Of a stretch of DNA of 64,000 bases, positions 1-10,107 are shown in pieces (the stretch's first letter is position 1; the number at the start of each line of letters is the position of its first letter). Origin of the DNA: Toxoplasma gondii ME49 (lineage: Eukaryota; Apicomplexa; Conoidasida; Eucoccidiorida; Sarcocystidae); contig NC_031476.1 in the NCBI RefSeq assembly GCF_000006565.2, forward strand, positions 3,620,458 to 3,684,457. The letters are read 5' to 3'. Position numbers and translations under genes: made by a program. The notes below the pieces were generated by a model. That model worked only from the letters and a program-made list of their open reading frames with translations. It did no database searches and was not told the DNA's origin.

Positions 1-103
1 TCCGTTCTTCGTTCCCTGTCTACTTGCTCAGAGGTAGAATGTTTCATACAACTCAACTGTTGTCCGTAGATATATTTCGTGCATTTATCTGCTTATCTGC
101 ATT

Positions 104-176
104 ATCTATATTTACATATGTATACTTATATATATACATATATATATATATCAACATATAAATATATATATATATT
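104..176. repeat. TA-rich microsatellite
   Basis: Irregular run of TATA/CATA units of about 70 bases, mostly alternating purine-pyrimidine. Short minus/plus frames across it are artefacts of the repeat. Confidence 0.8.
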
Positions 177-273
177 CTCTGTGTGTATGTTTTGCATCTG
201 CCTCTGCTGGTTTCTTCATGCGCGCTGCAGTGTTCTTTCGGCTGTTTGTGTGCTGTTTGCTTCTTGCCTGCAG

Positions 274-371
274 TGATTTCAGTGTATCCCTTCGTCGTTC
301 AGAACCTTGTTCGCGCAGAGAAGATGATGTTTAAAAGAATAACTCGAGAGGTCATGTCTCTCCTGTTCTAA
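274..371 (+). CDS. Possible last exon of an upstream gene (unrecognised)
   Basis: After a good acceptor (cttgcctgcag) an open stretch of about 32 codons runs to a TAA at 369-371. It reads VISVYPFVVQNL and then a basic segment ending REVMSLLF. Composition is protein-like, not low-complexity, and the acceptor-exon-stop arrangement matches a terminal exon of a gene that starts before this window. I do not recognise the family. It could equally be a chance frame; no second exon can be seen here to support it. Confidence 0.25.
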
Positions 372-2188
372 GGGCGTGTGTCTGCAACGTCTTCTCTCTC
401 TCTGTCGCTGTCTCAGTGTCCATTTCGACTCCCTTTCCCTGTGCTTTCCCTTGTCTTTTTGCGCATGCGACGAATCCCTCGCGTGAGATTTATCCGCCGG
501 CTCAGTTGTTTCCTCCTCTCCGCGCTCCTTCCTTTCTGCCTGTCTGCGCGCCTGGCTCGCGCTGTGGCGCGGCACCGGAGCCCTCTGGGTTTCAGTCTCT
601 TCGTGAACTACACAGTTAACAGAAAACATTCCGACTGGGTGCCGACACGGAGAAACACAAGAACGAGACGCTAGACAACGAAACAGAGACGAAGAAAAGA
701 GAGATCAGAGAGAAACACAAGGGAAAAAACGCACTGTGGGTTCGGGACGTCGCACTCGAGCAGAAGCCTGCGAGGAACTGCACGGACGGCAGGGGGAGAC
801 ACGGCGTGGAAGCGCAGCTTTTCTCGTCGAAAATGCAATTTGGGAGACTTTCAACACACACAGCTGGTCACTATTTCGTTTAGATGAAAGGTCACCAGGT
901 AGGAAAGTCCTTGGAGGCAATGGGCGCTGTGCCTGGAAGCCGGTTGCACAAAAAACACAGAGATCGGCACCTCCCCGTTTCCGCTGAAGCCGGCGCGCTG
1001 GAACGCGAAAAACGCCTTCCGCGGCTGTGACCTCGATGTCGCCACTGCAGCCATCAAGCATGCAAGGCAGTCAAAAAATGAGCATGTGCTCTGGGGAGAG
1101 GATCTCTGTCTGTTTCGCAAAAAAAAATAACGTGGAAGCTGGGCGCGCTTCAGACACAGCGGCTCGAGTCTCAGACTTTCACATGTCGGCATTCGCCAGG
1201 CGACTCGCCGAGACGTATGAGATATTCATCGGGAAAGAACTTTGCTCTTCTTCGCTTTGAAAGACTTCTCTCGCGAAACAGTCCTTTTTTCACCCGTTCC
1301 GTACATCGATTTCGAGATCTTTACGCGTCTTTCCGTGTCTCTCCCACTCGGCCTTCCCGTGGAATCTACCTGTACTTTTCGTTCCCTGTGTGTGCGTATT
1401 TGCATCGACTCATAAACTTAGAGAGAAATAAATTCGTATTCACGGCGAGGAGCATTCAGGCTGTTGCTTTGACAGAAGTCACGTCTTCCAGCAGGTCCCC
1501 GACACGACTTTGCGACGCATTCACTTCCACGCTTAGCTGGCTGCGTGTCTAAGCGAAGACGAAGCAAGGCAAGGGCTTTTTTCGCTTTCTCTGGGCAAAC
1601 CCCTCGCGGCACATCTCAGCGGACTGCCTGTTTCTCTCCCTCCTCCACACTTTTGTCTGCTTCTGTGTCCACCTTGGTAGCTGACGAATCGACGCAACTC
1701 GCCACGCGGAGAGCAGCGCCTTTTTCTTTCCTTGCGTTCCGCGCATGGTGGCCGCGTGCCTAGTGGCGTGTGTTTTTCTCGAGTCTGTTTCCCGTCGGTT
1801 CTCGAAGAACTTTCTCTCCCGTTGTGTAATGCGTTCTCGACTTTCGATGGCAGTCACGCCGTCGAGACTCTACCCCTCCACGCTGCCACCGCCCGTCTCT
1901 TCTTACGCGAGCCGCCGTCTAGCCATTGGTCTGGAGTCTCTCGGGAAAGCGGCGCCGGAAGGGCGTCTGGTTTCCCGCTCTCGAGTTGAACACAAAGTAT
2001 CTTTCGCTTCGTTCGCAGCCTTCATTTCCGCGGACTTTGCTGACACACACGCCGTCGCTGGGGTGTACATACACCCCAACAAGTTCGGCACTGCGGCGAC
2101 GCAGGGGTGGCCGCACGCGGGGGCAATGGCGGGTGTCTGAAGTTTTTTTCTTCGTTTCTCCGCGGTTCCCTCTTTCGCTTTTGCCACC
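372..2188 (+). other. Intergenic and probable 5' leader of the TMEM184 gene
   Basis: No convincing coding exon. The stretch from about 1260 on is pyrimidine-rich on the plus strand, as expected for a leader of the gene starting at 2189. Several open frames overlap on both strands with no family signature, so I treat them as chance. A short inverted repeat lies at 2061-2076, about 110 bases before the start codon. Confidence 0.5.
2061..2076. repeat. Short inverted repeat GGGTGTA-CA-TACACCC
   Basis: Two 7-base arms (GGGTGTA and TACACCC) separated by two bases. Related copies occur at 53555, 60439 and, in coding sequence, at 60963. Here it lies in the presumed leader or promoter of the TMEM184 gene. 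Function unknown. Confidence 0.6.
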
Positions 2189-5100
2189 ATGTTTCTCGAG
2201 GCGCCCATTTACCACCAAGCGGCGCTCGCGAGCGTGTCCTGCGCGGTGTTGATTTCCTGTTTCGTGTTCTGTTCGCACCTGGCGTTCGCGTATCACACGG
2301 ACGTTCCGAGCGCCGCTTGGCTGCTGTTGGCGCATCTTCGTCGCATGTTTTTTCCTCTGTCTTCTCCCACATCTTCTGTCTGGCGACACTGGCCGCGAGT
2401 TCGCGAGTGTTCCGCAGCGCCTCTCCAACCGCCTCTCTACGTCTGTCGCATCGTCCTTCTAGTTCCAGTCTACGCCTTGACTTCGTACCTCGCCTTCACC
2501 TACGCGCCTGTCCCGCCTCCGTCCTCCGCCTCAGTCGTTCTCTCGCCGCCCTTCGCTCAGCCTTTGGCGGCGACCGACGCGTTGTTCCCCGTCGCCTTGC
2601 CTCCCGCCAGCGTCGTGGATTCTGACGAAGACGACGTCTCCGCCGAGCGCGACTTCCTCCCCATTCTCTCGCCTGCGTCGTTTGTTTCTGCTGATTCCTC
2701 TGCACTGTCTGCCTCTCTGTCGCCTCCCACTCGGCGCCTCTCTGCCGCCTCCGACTCGACGCCGTCTCGTTCGTGGTCTTCCGGAAGCTCAGTGGCACCC
2801 ATCCAGAGACCGGCCTTCGAGCAGCCGTCTCACACCTCCACGTCGCGCGATCAAGCCGCGGCTGCTGGTGGTGGACAGGCAGCAGGCGCCGGCATTGGCG
2901 GGAGACTTGGAATCGACCTAGAGGAGGTCGAAGAGAGGACCGGCGGCCTCTTCGGCTTCGCCCTCCACGCCGTGCGAGATGTGTACGAGGTGTACGTCCT
3001 CTACAGCTTCATTGCGTTGGTGGTGTCTGTTCTAGGAGGCGAAGAAAGCGCCGTGGAGCAGCTGCACCTGAAGGTGAGAGCAGCAGGTGTGCCGCGCGCT
3101 CCGAAGGGTGAACAGGGCAGGGGGAGACGGAGAAGCAGGGGATTTGTCGGCGGGCAAGAGGCTCAGACCTCGCTACGGAGCCGAGGCAAGTACTTCGCGA
3201 GAGTCACGTGATAGCAGGGGGTAGGAGAAGTCGGTGAAAGGACCGGCAGACAGAAAAGGAACAACCACAAGGTTGTGACTGCGATATGAGGGAGAGCGTA
3301 CCAGGCAGGAAGGCGATCCAGCGCGTACCTGCGTTCTGCTGAAGTGCTCGAAAACAGCTGAACAGTCTGGACCGCAGTGTCGTGCTGCGACAGTCAACGA
3401 ATGGCGGGAAGGACGCTTGCCTGGTCCGCAGCGTCTCTCGAGATAAACTCTAGAATCTGCATTAGCCGCGGCGGGGAAACGAAGCGGACGCTGAGAGAGA
3501 GAGAGAGGTAGAGGTAGAGATCTCGACCAAGACGAGGAATCGCAGAGACCTGAAAGACGTCTCGGGGCTGTGAAAAGAAAGCGAAGGACAGCGAGGACAG
3601 AGTCAGAGCAAGTCGAGAGTGTCAGTCGCGGTTTGAAGCGGAAGGGAAGGCAAGAAAGGCAGAGCAACTGAAGAACATACACCGAAGAAGAACTGCTTTT
3701 TTCTGTTTTCCCTCAGGGGACGCTTCAACACCCATGGCCCTTTAACTTGGTCTTACCTCCCCTCGACTGTAACAGGTGCGACGAGCTGTGTGCTCGGCAA
3801 ATGGCTTTGCTTCTTTGATTTGCTGTGTTGCTGGAGTTCGTGCTTGGCTGGATAGTGTGCGTTTTTCACCGGCACCAGACTTCGTGACCTCTTCCGCCGC
3901 AGCTCCTTCTTCCCCGCTTGCGCCTCTCTCTCCTCTCTCTCTCGTTCATCTTGTGCGACCGCAGTTTCTTCTTCCTGTCGAGGAGATTTGCCTCTTTCGC
4001 GGGTGTTCAGGTGTACATGGACTCTGCTGCAAATGTGCGTTCCGCGTTCTTCCAGAAACCTTCTGCGGCGAATCAAGCTGGGGGCCGCACAGTTCGTCTT
4101 CGTGAAGCCTGTCGCAACGGTGAGAGGAGAAACGTCTTTCTGCGTCTCTGTGTAGCTGCGTCTCGACCCTCGTCTCCGGACGTCGCGGCGTCCGTCGTCG
4201 TCTGTGCCTTGTCGCTTGCGTTTCTCTGCCTCTCGTTTTTCTAAGGTTTCCTCCCTTCTGCTCTTCACGCGCTCCAGGGGAAAGGAGACAAGCTTCGTGG
4301 ATCTGCGCGAGGTCGAGGTTATAGCCGTCGACGCGTGCCTACCGAGTTCAAAGTCCTGCTTCTCGAATCTTCTGCTTTGCGTGACTCAGCTTCTCAGTCT
4401 CCTCTTCAGACAGCGAGGCTTTCTCTACTTCGCAGCCATCAGCAACATCTCTGCAGCGGTAAGAGGCGGCGGCGCGGCCGATTCGCTTTCCGCTATTGTC
4501 TTCTGTCTCGCTATTTTCTGGCACCTCCAGCGCCCCTCCCAGAATTCAAAGGTTGGAAGCTTCGTCGACGTACAGAGACAGCGACGCGGGAACTTCTCAG
4601 ACGTAGAAAGACACCCTGATCAGATCCATGACTCCTTCTCCACCTGTATTCAGCATAGGTCTCTTATGCGTGCAGATATATATACATATATACCAATATG
4701 TATGTATATATATATATATAGGTATAAGTGTAGAAGTAGATTTAAATATACATATGTATATGCATATATATATATATATATACGTATATTTATGAGTGCC
4801 GAGCATGTGGATGTTGTGAATGTGTGGACGTGTATCTGGAGTTTCGAGGGTCGTCTGACTGAAGTAGAATGCATCGTGGGAAGACCGGAGAGGGTATGGA
4901 GAGATGCGGACTGGGGGAGTGTCTGTCTTCATTTGAAGAGCTGTGGCGACGCTTTCGTTCAACTGGAGTTGCCCCATTTGCGAGTATCGCCTCTGTTCTT
5001 TGTCTCGCTTCGTAGGTGGCGATGTATGCCCTGGTCCTTTTCTACTTCGCTGTTCACCACCGCCTGCGGAGCTTTCGTCTTCTTCCCAAGTTTCTGTGCA

Positions 5101-6860
5101 TCAAAGTCGTCGTCTTCTTCTGCTTTTGGTAAGGTTTGAGTTTTTCGTCACAGGTGCAATCGGTTTCGCGAGCTGCATGATGAGGCCGGCAGCTCAGCAG
5201 GAGACCCACCCGGGCCTCCTGCTCAGCTGCGACAAGTCAGACTGCTGCTCCAGCAGCTTCGCCGCTCCTCTCCCTTCTTTGGAGATGCGTTGCAGTTCTT
5301 CTTCTCGCCGTGACTCACTGTCTCGCTGGACGAGCGTCGAAACTTAATCGCGCGTTGTCTGCACTTTTTCAAGCGAACTGCGGTGCTGCTTTTCCCTGCA
5401 GATACACTGTGTGTCGCTGCCTTTGGATCTGTGTGTGGGGAGGTTGTCTCTCTTTTCCAGGGATGTGTGTCGTTTCTTCTCCCCGTGAGAAAATCTCGTC
5501 GAATTCTCCATCTCAGTTTTGCCGTTAACGCGCTCGTTCCTCTCCAGGCAGGGGCTTGTTCTGCGGTGGCTTGTCGCTCTGCTGCTCTCCGAATTCGAGG
5601 CGCGTCCAGATGCAGAACGGACTATCTTCCAGGGCCTCGCGGCGAATCCGAAGGCCGCTGCCGTCGCGCTGCGGGTGTCGGACTGGATGCTTTGCATCGA
5701 AATGCTTCCCTTTGCGGTGAGGAGGAACTCGGGGAATCACGGTCGAGCAATCCGAGAAGAACCGAACAACAGAACGAGCTAGAGAGAGAATCCTGCCGCT
5801 TGACGAGGAGAAGGAGGAGGAGACTCAGGACAGAAGGCGTGGAGGAGCGGGTGGCGGCGGAAAGCATCCGCAGGTCTTGCGTCTCTTCGTGTTTTTGCCA
5901 GTGGGGCGCGAGACAGGGTGCTCTTCTGTTTCTCGTTCTAACGGATCCGGGAGACCTTCGCCTGATTCCTCTCCCCTGTCACCTCCTGTTCCGTCTCTCC
6001 CTCGTGCGGATGCTCTGTCTTGATCTCTCTGTTGTCCTCCATATTGTTCTATCTGTTGTTCTTCCTCTTATTTTCTCTCTTGCTCTTCCTCTTATTTTCT
6101 CTCTCTCGTTTGTCGTTTTGTGGTTCATCTGCGTCTTCCTCTGCTCTCCCGTTTGCGCTTGTAGATCGCGGAGGCCTGTGCGTTTTCGATTCGTGACTTG
6201 CGCGCGGTTGCGGCGGCGTCTCCGAACTTCGGCAGGCGCGCGGTAGGTCTCTCTTGTCAAAGTTTCTCCGCCTCCGCCGGGAGCTTTCCGCCGCGGGCGT
6301 CCGGGCGCGGTGTTTGGAGCGAGGCGCCAGAGGACCTGCGGCAGGCGAAGGGAGAGCCGAGATTCTCCTTCTGGGGTGCGTTTCGAGGTTCGGGGAGAGC
6401 CGCGAGCCGCGACTCACTGCCTGCTTCCGCAGGCGACGAGAGCGAGCGTCAGCTGCTCTTCGCCGAAGCCGCAGACGGCGACGCGCGAGCCGGGAAACCT
6501 GAGGAAGAGTCGTGCATGGACGCGTCTGGACTCGCTGGAGACCCAGAGCCGGCCGGCGAGCGCGCCTGCTTCTTGGAGCCTCAGGGCCGTCTAGAAGAAG
6601 CGGAAGACCCAGACTCTCTACGCCGCTCGGCGTCGGCGAATAAACTCGAGCAACCTCTCAAACACTTCGTCAGAGGCGTACGGGACCTTCTGGTCGCAGA
6701 CGACGTTCTCTGCGACGCGACCGATGCCCTCTTCGGACGCCAGAGGTGCCGGAGGGAGTACCTGCTCGAAGAGCGGAGGCGAGGTGAAGAGACGGCGCTG
6801 GATCACCCGGCAAGAGACGAAGACGAAGGCCGCGCCGACCGCGCAGAGCCCAGGGTGTAG
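2189..6860 (+). CDS. TMEM184 / organic solute transporter alpha-like membrane protein
   Basis: Predicted polytopic membrane protein of the OST-alpha/TMEM184 (former DUF300) family, known or proposed to act in transport and trafficking. Exons: 2189-3073, 3717-3775, 4056-4119, 4246-4458, 5016-5128, 5548-5716, 6165-6860; summed length is 733 codons. Family landmarks appear in order: [17 protein letters not shown] (around residue 87), [18 protein letters not shown] (around 262), the loop [14 protein letters not shown], the FVKPVAT helix start, [18 protein letters not shown], and [14 protein letters not shown], then [11 protein letters not shown]. The tail holds [16 protein letters not shown], like the amphipathic segment after the last helix in the family. 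Unusual: about 170 residues of Ser/Pro/Ala-rich sequence are inserted between two early helices, and the C-terminal tail is long and charged. The ATG at 2189 opens directly before the first hydrophobic segment. The substrate is unknown. The fourth exon start (after ctaag) is the least certain boundary. Confidence 0.85.
4676..4794. repeat. TA-rich microsatellite in TMEM184 intron 4
   Basis: About 120 bases of (TA)n with CA/TG interruptions, entirely inside the intron between the exons ending at 4458 and starting at 5016. Confidence 0.8.
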
Positions 6861-7382
6861 AGCGGAAGAAACGCGGGAGACGCGAGAGAGAACCCAGACA
6901 CGGAGACGAGGAGACAGCGTCCGAGAGCAGGCAAACGGCAAACGAAGAGAGAAGGAAAATGCAGCAGACGCGCAAGGGAAAAGGTTTCGCGTGGACGCGG
7001 AGAGTGTGTCGCGCGTTCGCGACCGATTTGGAGAGGCAGTGGCTTCGGGAGACGAGAAAGAAAATTTTTTCCGGAAGAAGTCGCCTTCAAGTGGCTGGGG
7101 TCAAAGGCGAAGAAGTCGCGACTCGAGTGGACGCGTACTAAAGACAGTGTTTTCTTTCCCCATTTTCCTTCTTGCTTTTCCAGACGGTCTCGTCTCGGCG
7201 TTCAGAGCAGTCGTCTCGACGCCGCAACAGACCGCAGTCAGAGAGAGGAAAGAGTGAGCAGAGGCCCTCATGTCGTTCGCACTCGAATGGTCCGACGCTC
7301 CTTTGCTCCACCCGTTTCCATCCGCTCTTAAAATTGTCTCCCTCTTCGCGCTGCTACCTTTTCCACGTGTCTACAAAGACGC

Positions 7383-7577
7383 GGTATAAAAAGATATAAA
7401 AATATAAAAATATATATAGATATATAGATATAGATATACCACGTCTGAAGATATATATACCTATATATATATATATATATATACCTATATATATATATAT
7501 ATATATATACCTATATATATATATATATACCTATATATATATATATATACCTATATATATATATATATACATATATT
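7383..7577. repeat. TA minisatellite with CTATATATAC-type higher-order unit
   Basis: Begins as AT-rich sequence and becomes an array of (TA)n blocks separated by ACCT. The last three spacers sit exactly 20 bases apart (7510, 7530, 7550); the earlier ones are 24-28 apart. It lies just past the TMEM184 stop region. Confidence 0.85.
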
Positions 7578-8802
7578 TGCATGTTTTAATCTCTATATTT
7601 ATGTGGGTATCCGCACACTTGATGGCGGCAAACACTTTGTTGAATTGTCTCTCTTTTCCTCATCTGTTCTCCAAGGGGAGAATTGCGTTTTTTTTATCGA
7701 CGGGGCTCGAGTCTTTTGTCAACAAAGAAGGCAGCCAGTAGGGAGAGAAGGCCGAAAGGTTTTCTTTTTTGTATTCGCTTTTTTGGAGCGCGCATCTCTC
7801 TTTAGGCAGATTTGGAATTCCAGCTGCTGGAGGTCTTTGGGTGGCGCACCCAGGCTGTTTCTTCGTGGCGTGCATGCATGCGTGGAGGCGAAGGCGTTAT
7901 GTCAAGTTCTCGTTTCTGTTCTCCGGAGTTCTTGTTCTCTCAGTCCTGTTTCTCGCTTTTTTCTCTTGTCCTTCTTCGTGTTTCTTCCTGCCTCTTTCGT
8001 CTGCGTAAGGAGTAGGAGAACACTACGTCTTCCATGTTTTCTGTCCCTGCGGCGAGGCAGGAGGCGACGCGCGTGGAGAGCTAGAAAAGGCCTCACAGGA
8101 GAGTGTCTGCTTCCTCTGGCGCATGCGTTGAAGTTTACTTGTTTGCGCGGAAAGTCGTTCTCGCCGCCTGTGGATCCCTTCCCAACAGTCTCTCACAGGG
8201 ACATGTGTACGAGACACAGAGGGGTGCTTGCGCTGTCTGGGCTATAGACGCAGTCCGCAGATGCCTGGAATATGCAACACACTCTCATGGTGCATGCGCA
8301 TGTCATTGCTAGCGCTGCTTGAGTTTCCAAAAGGTCGTTGGTCAAGCTTCGGAGGCTGGAATTCGTCTCTCGTCAATCTAGAATCCACACTGAATCGCTG
8401 TTCCAGGGACACAGTCTAAGTGCGGATGCAGAGCCTAGATGTGTGTGCGGCCCAAGAGTCTTGGAAATTCGTCCTTTCTGTGTTCTATCAGAGACCGCTG
8501 AGGGCGGAAGATCTAGGAATGCTTGAATAGACGAGAGCATTCAATTCCCGGTCGGCCTGTGCACCCTTGAGAGAATCCGTGGAGAGAAGCCAATGTGAAG
8601 AAATGTGCCTTTCTTACTTGACTCCGCGTTCTCTTCAGTCCACACGCGGCTCTTGTCCGTAGAGAGACCTGAGGCTCTGAAGAGTCGCAAGAGTCGCAGC
8701 TTCTCCCCATGGTTTCTCACGTCTGATCTTCATAAAACAGGTTTTGACGGCGAGACAGAACAAGCATGAGTCCCCGATGGCCTTGAGTCCTGCGGGATGG
8801 TT

Positions 8803-8819
8803 GGGGGGGGGGGGGGGGG
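8803..8819 (+). repeat. Homopolymer run of 17 G
   Basis: Uninterrupted G17, followed by AGGGAAG. It lies in non-coding sequence between convergent genes. The length is likely polymorphic or error-prone. Confidence 0.8.
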
Positions 8820-10107
8820 AGGGAAGCCTAGAGTCTTAAGATACCAGCAACACTATAGCATTCCAGAAAGGCACACGAGTCCATGTAAAGTGATTTGAGA
8901 CCGATTCTTCGTCTCTATATTTATACTTGACACCGAGCCAGGAGTCTCCACTGCTAATGCACACCTATTCGTTGTACTGTTACCTGATTCCCTACATCGT
9001 CTTGTGGTCAAGTGCAGATCTCTTACGTCCTTCGCTTGCCTTGAAGCCTACGAATATATAGAGCGGCAGGCCCTGTTGAGCGCGGCGGAACAGGCATAAA
9101 CTCGACGTCTTCATCAAATGGGTCGGCACGCGGCGTCTCCCCAGCATCTTGCAACTTACATGCGTTTCTCGAGTTCCAGTTCTCGTGAGTTTTTCAGCGG
9201 AAGAAGGAAAGAGAAACTCCCAGAAAGGAAAACGAAAAGAATCTCGTCAGGTTCCCTCCCTGTTGTGAAACTCAGAAAGCAAACAGAGCGGCAGCGGAGC
9301 AGCAGCGTCTGTACGCGACGCGGAAACATTTCCTTCAGATCCACCGTTTTCTCTTAGTCCGTAGTTTCGTGACAGGAGGAGCACCAGTCACAACGTAGAA
9401 ACGACAGAAAACTCCGAGCTTTCCTGCGACGGGACTCGGTCCAAAGGGAGAGAGTTTGAAAAGAAGAAATCGGGACATCAGCTTCGCTGCGAGAGGACGA
9501 CGCCTGCCTTTTGCAGGAGACACAGTCACCTCTGGAAAAAAAGGACGAGAGCAGATCAACATTCTTTCTGGAGGAAGAGAAAGGAGAGACGACCAAGAAA
9601 GAAGATAGTGAAGAGAGCCTTCGGGAAATCGAGAAGCAAAGGCGAGAAAACGATAAAGAACATAGACACCATCAAACGCGACCTCCGGCAGATGTTCCGG
9701 TGAACAGAAAGAGCGAGGAGCAAGCGAACAGAGGGGATTTGCACAAATGTCACTGCTTTCGAAAGGAGACGCTTCCTTCACTGTTCTCTCTCAAGCTGTG
9801 TTGAAGAGAATCCTTTAGGAAAGGTCTTGGCTCTCTCTCCCAGATCCTCCAGTTCTGACTTGGGCTACTGCCAAGCCCCTTCGATTCTTCCGCAGCAGCG
9901 ACCCAGTGGTCTTTGGCGAAGAAGACACACACGTAGCCGTTTCTCTCCGTCTCAACTCATTTCGTCTTATCCGCCGTTTTATCTGTCTTCTCCTTTGGCT
10001 TCTCTCTCTTCTTCTTTCTCTTCTTTCTCTCCTTTCTCTTCTCTCGCGTCTCGTTCTTGTCCTGTTCGTCCCCGCCTGCTCCTCTGTCCGCATGTCGAGA
10101 CGCTCCA

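Larger units (their letters stand above)
6861..10107. other. Convergent intergenic region between TMEM184 and RING genes
   Basis: The flanking genes point toward each other, so this 3.2 kb should hold two 3' UTRs. I see no exon with family resemblance. It contains a period-20 TA minisatellite (7383-7577) and a run of 17 G (8803-8819). Frames of 200-215 codons at 7603-8247 (+) and 9335-9781 (-) have no recognisable motif and look like chance frames in biased sequence. Confidence 0.5.

Noticed and set aside
9335..9781. 148-codon minus frame before the RING gene stop region
   Set aside because: No motif, no splice link to the RING gene, and it lies downstream of that gene's stop.
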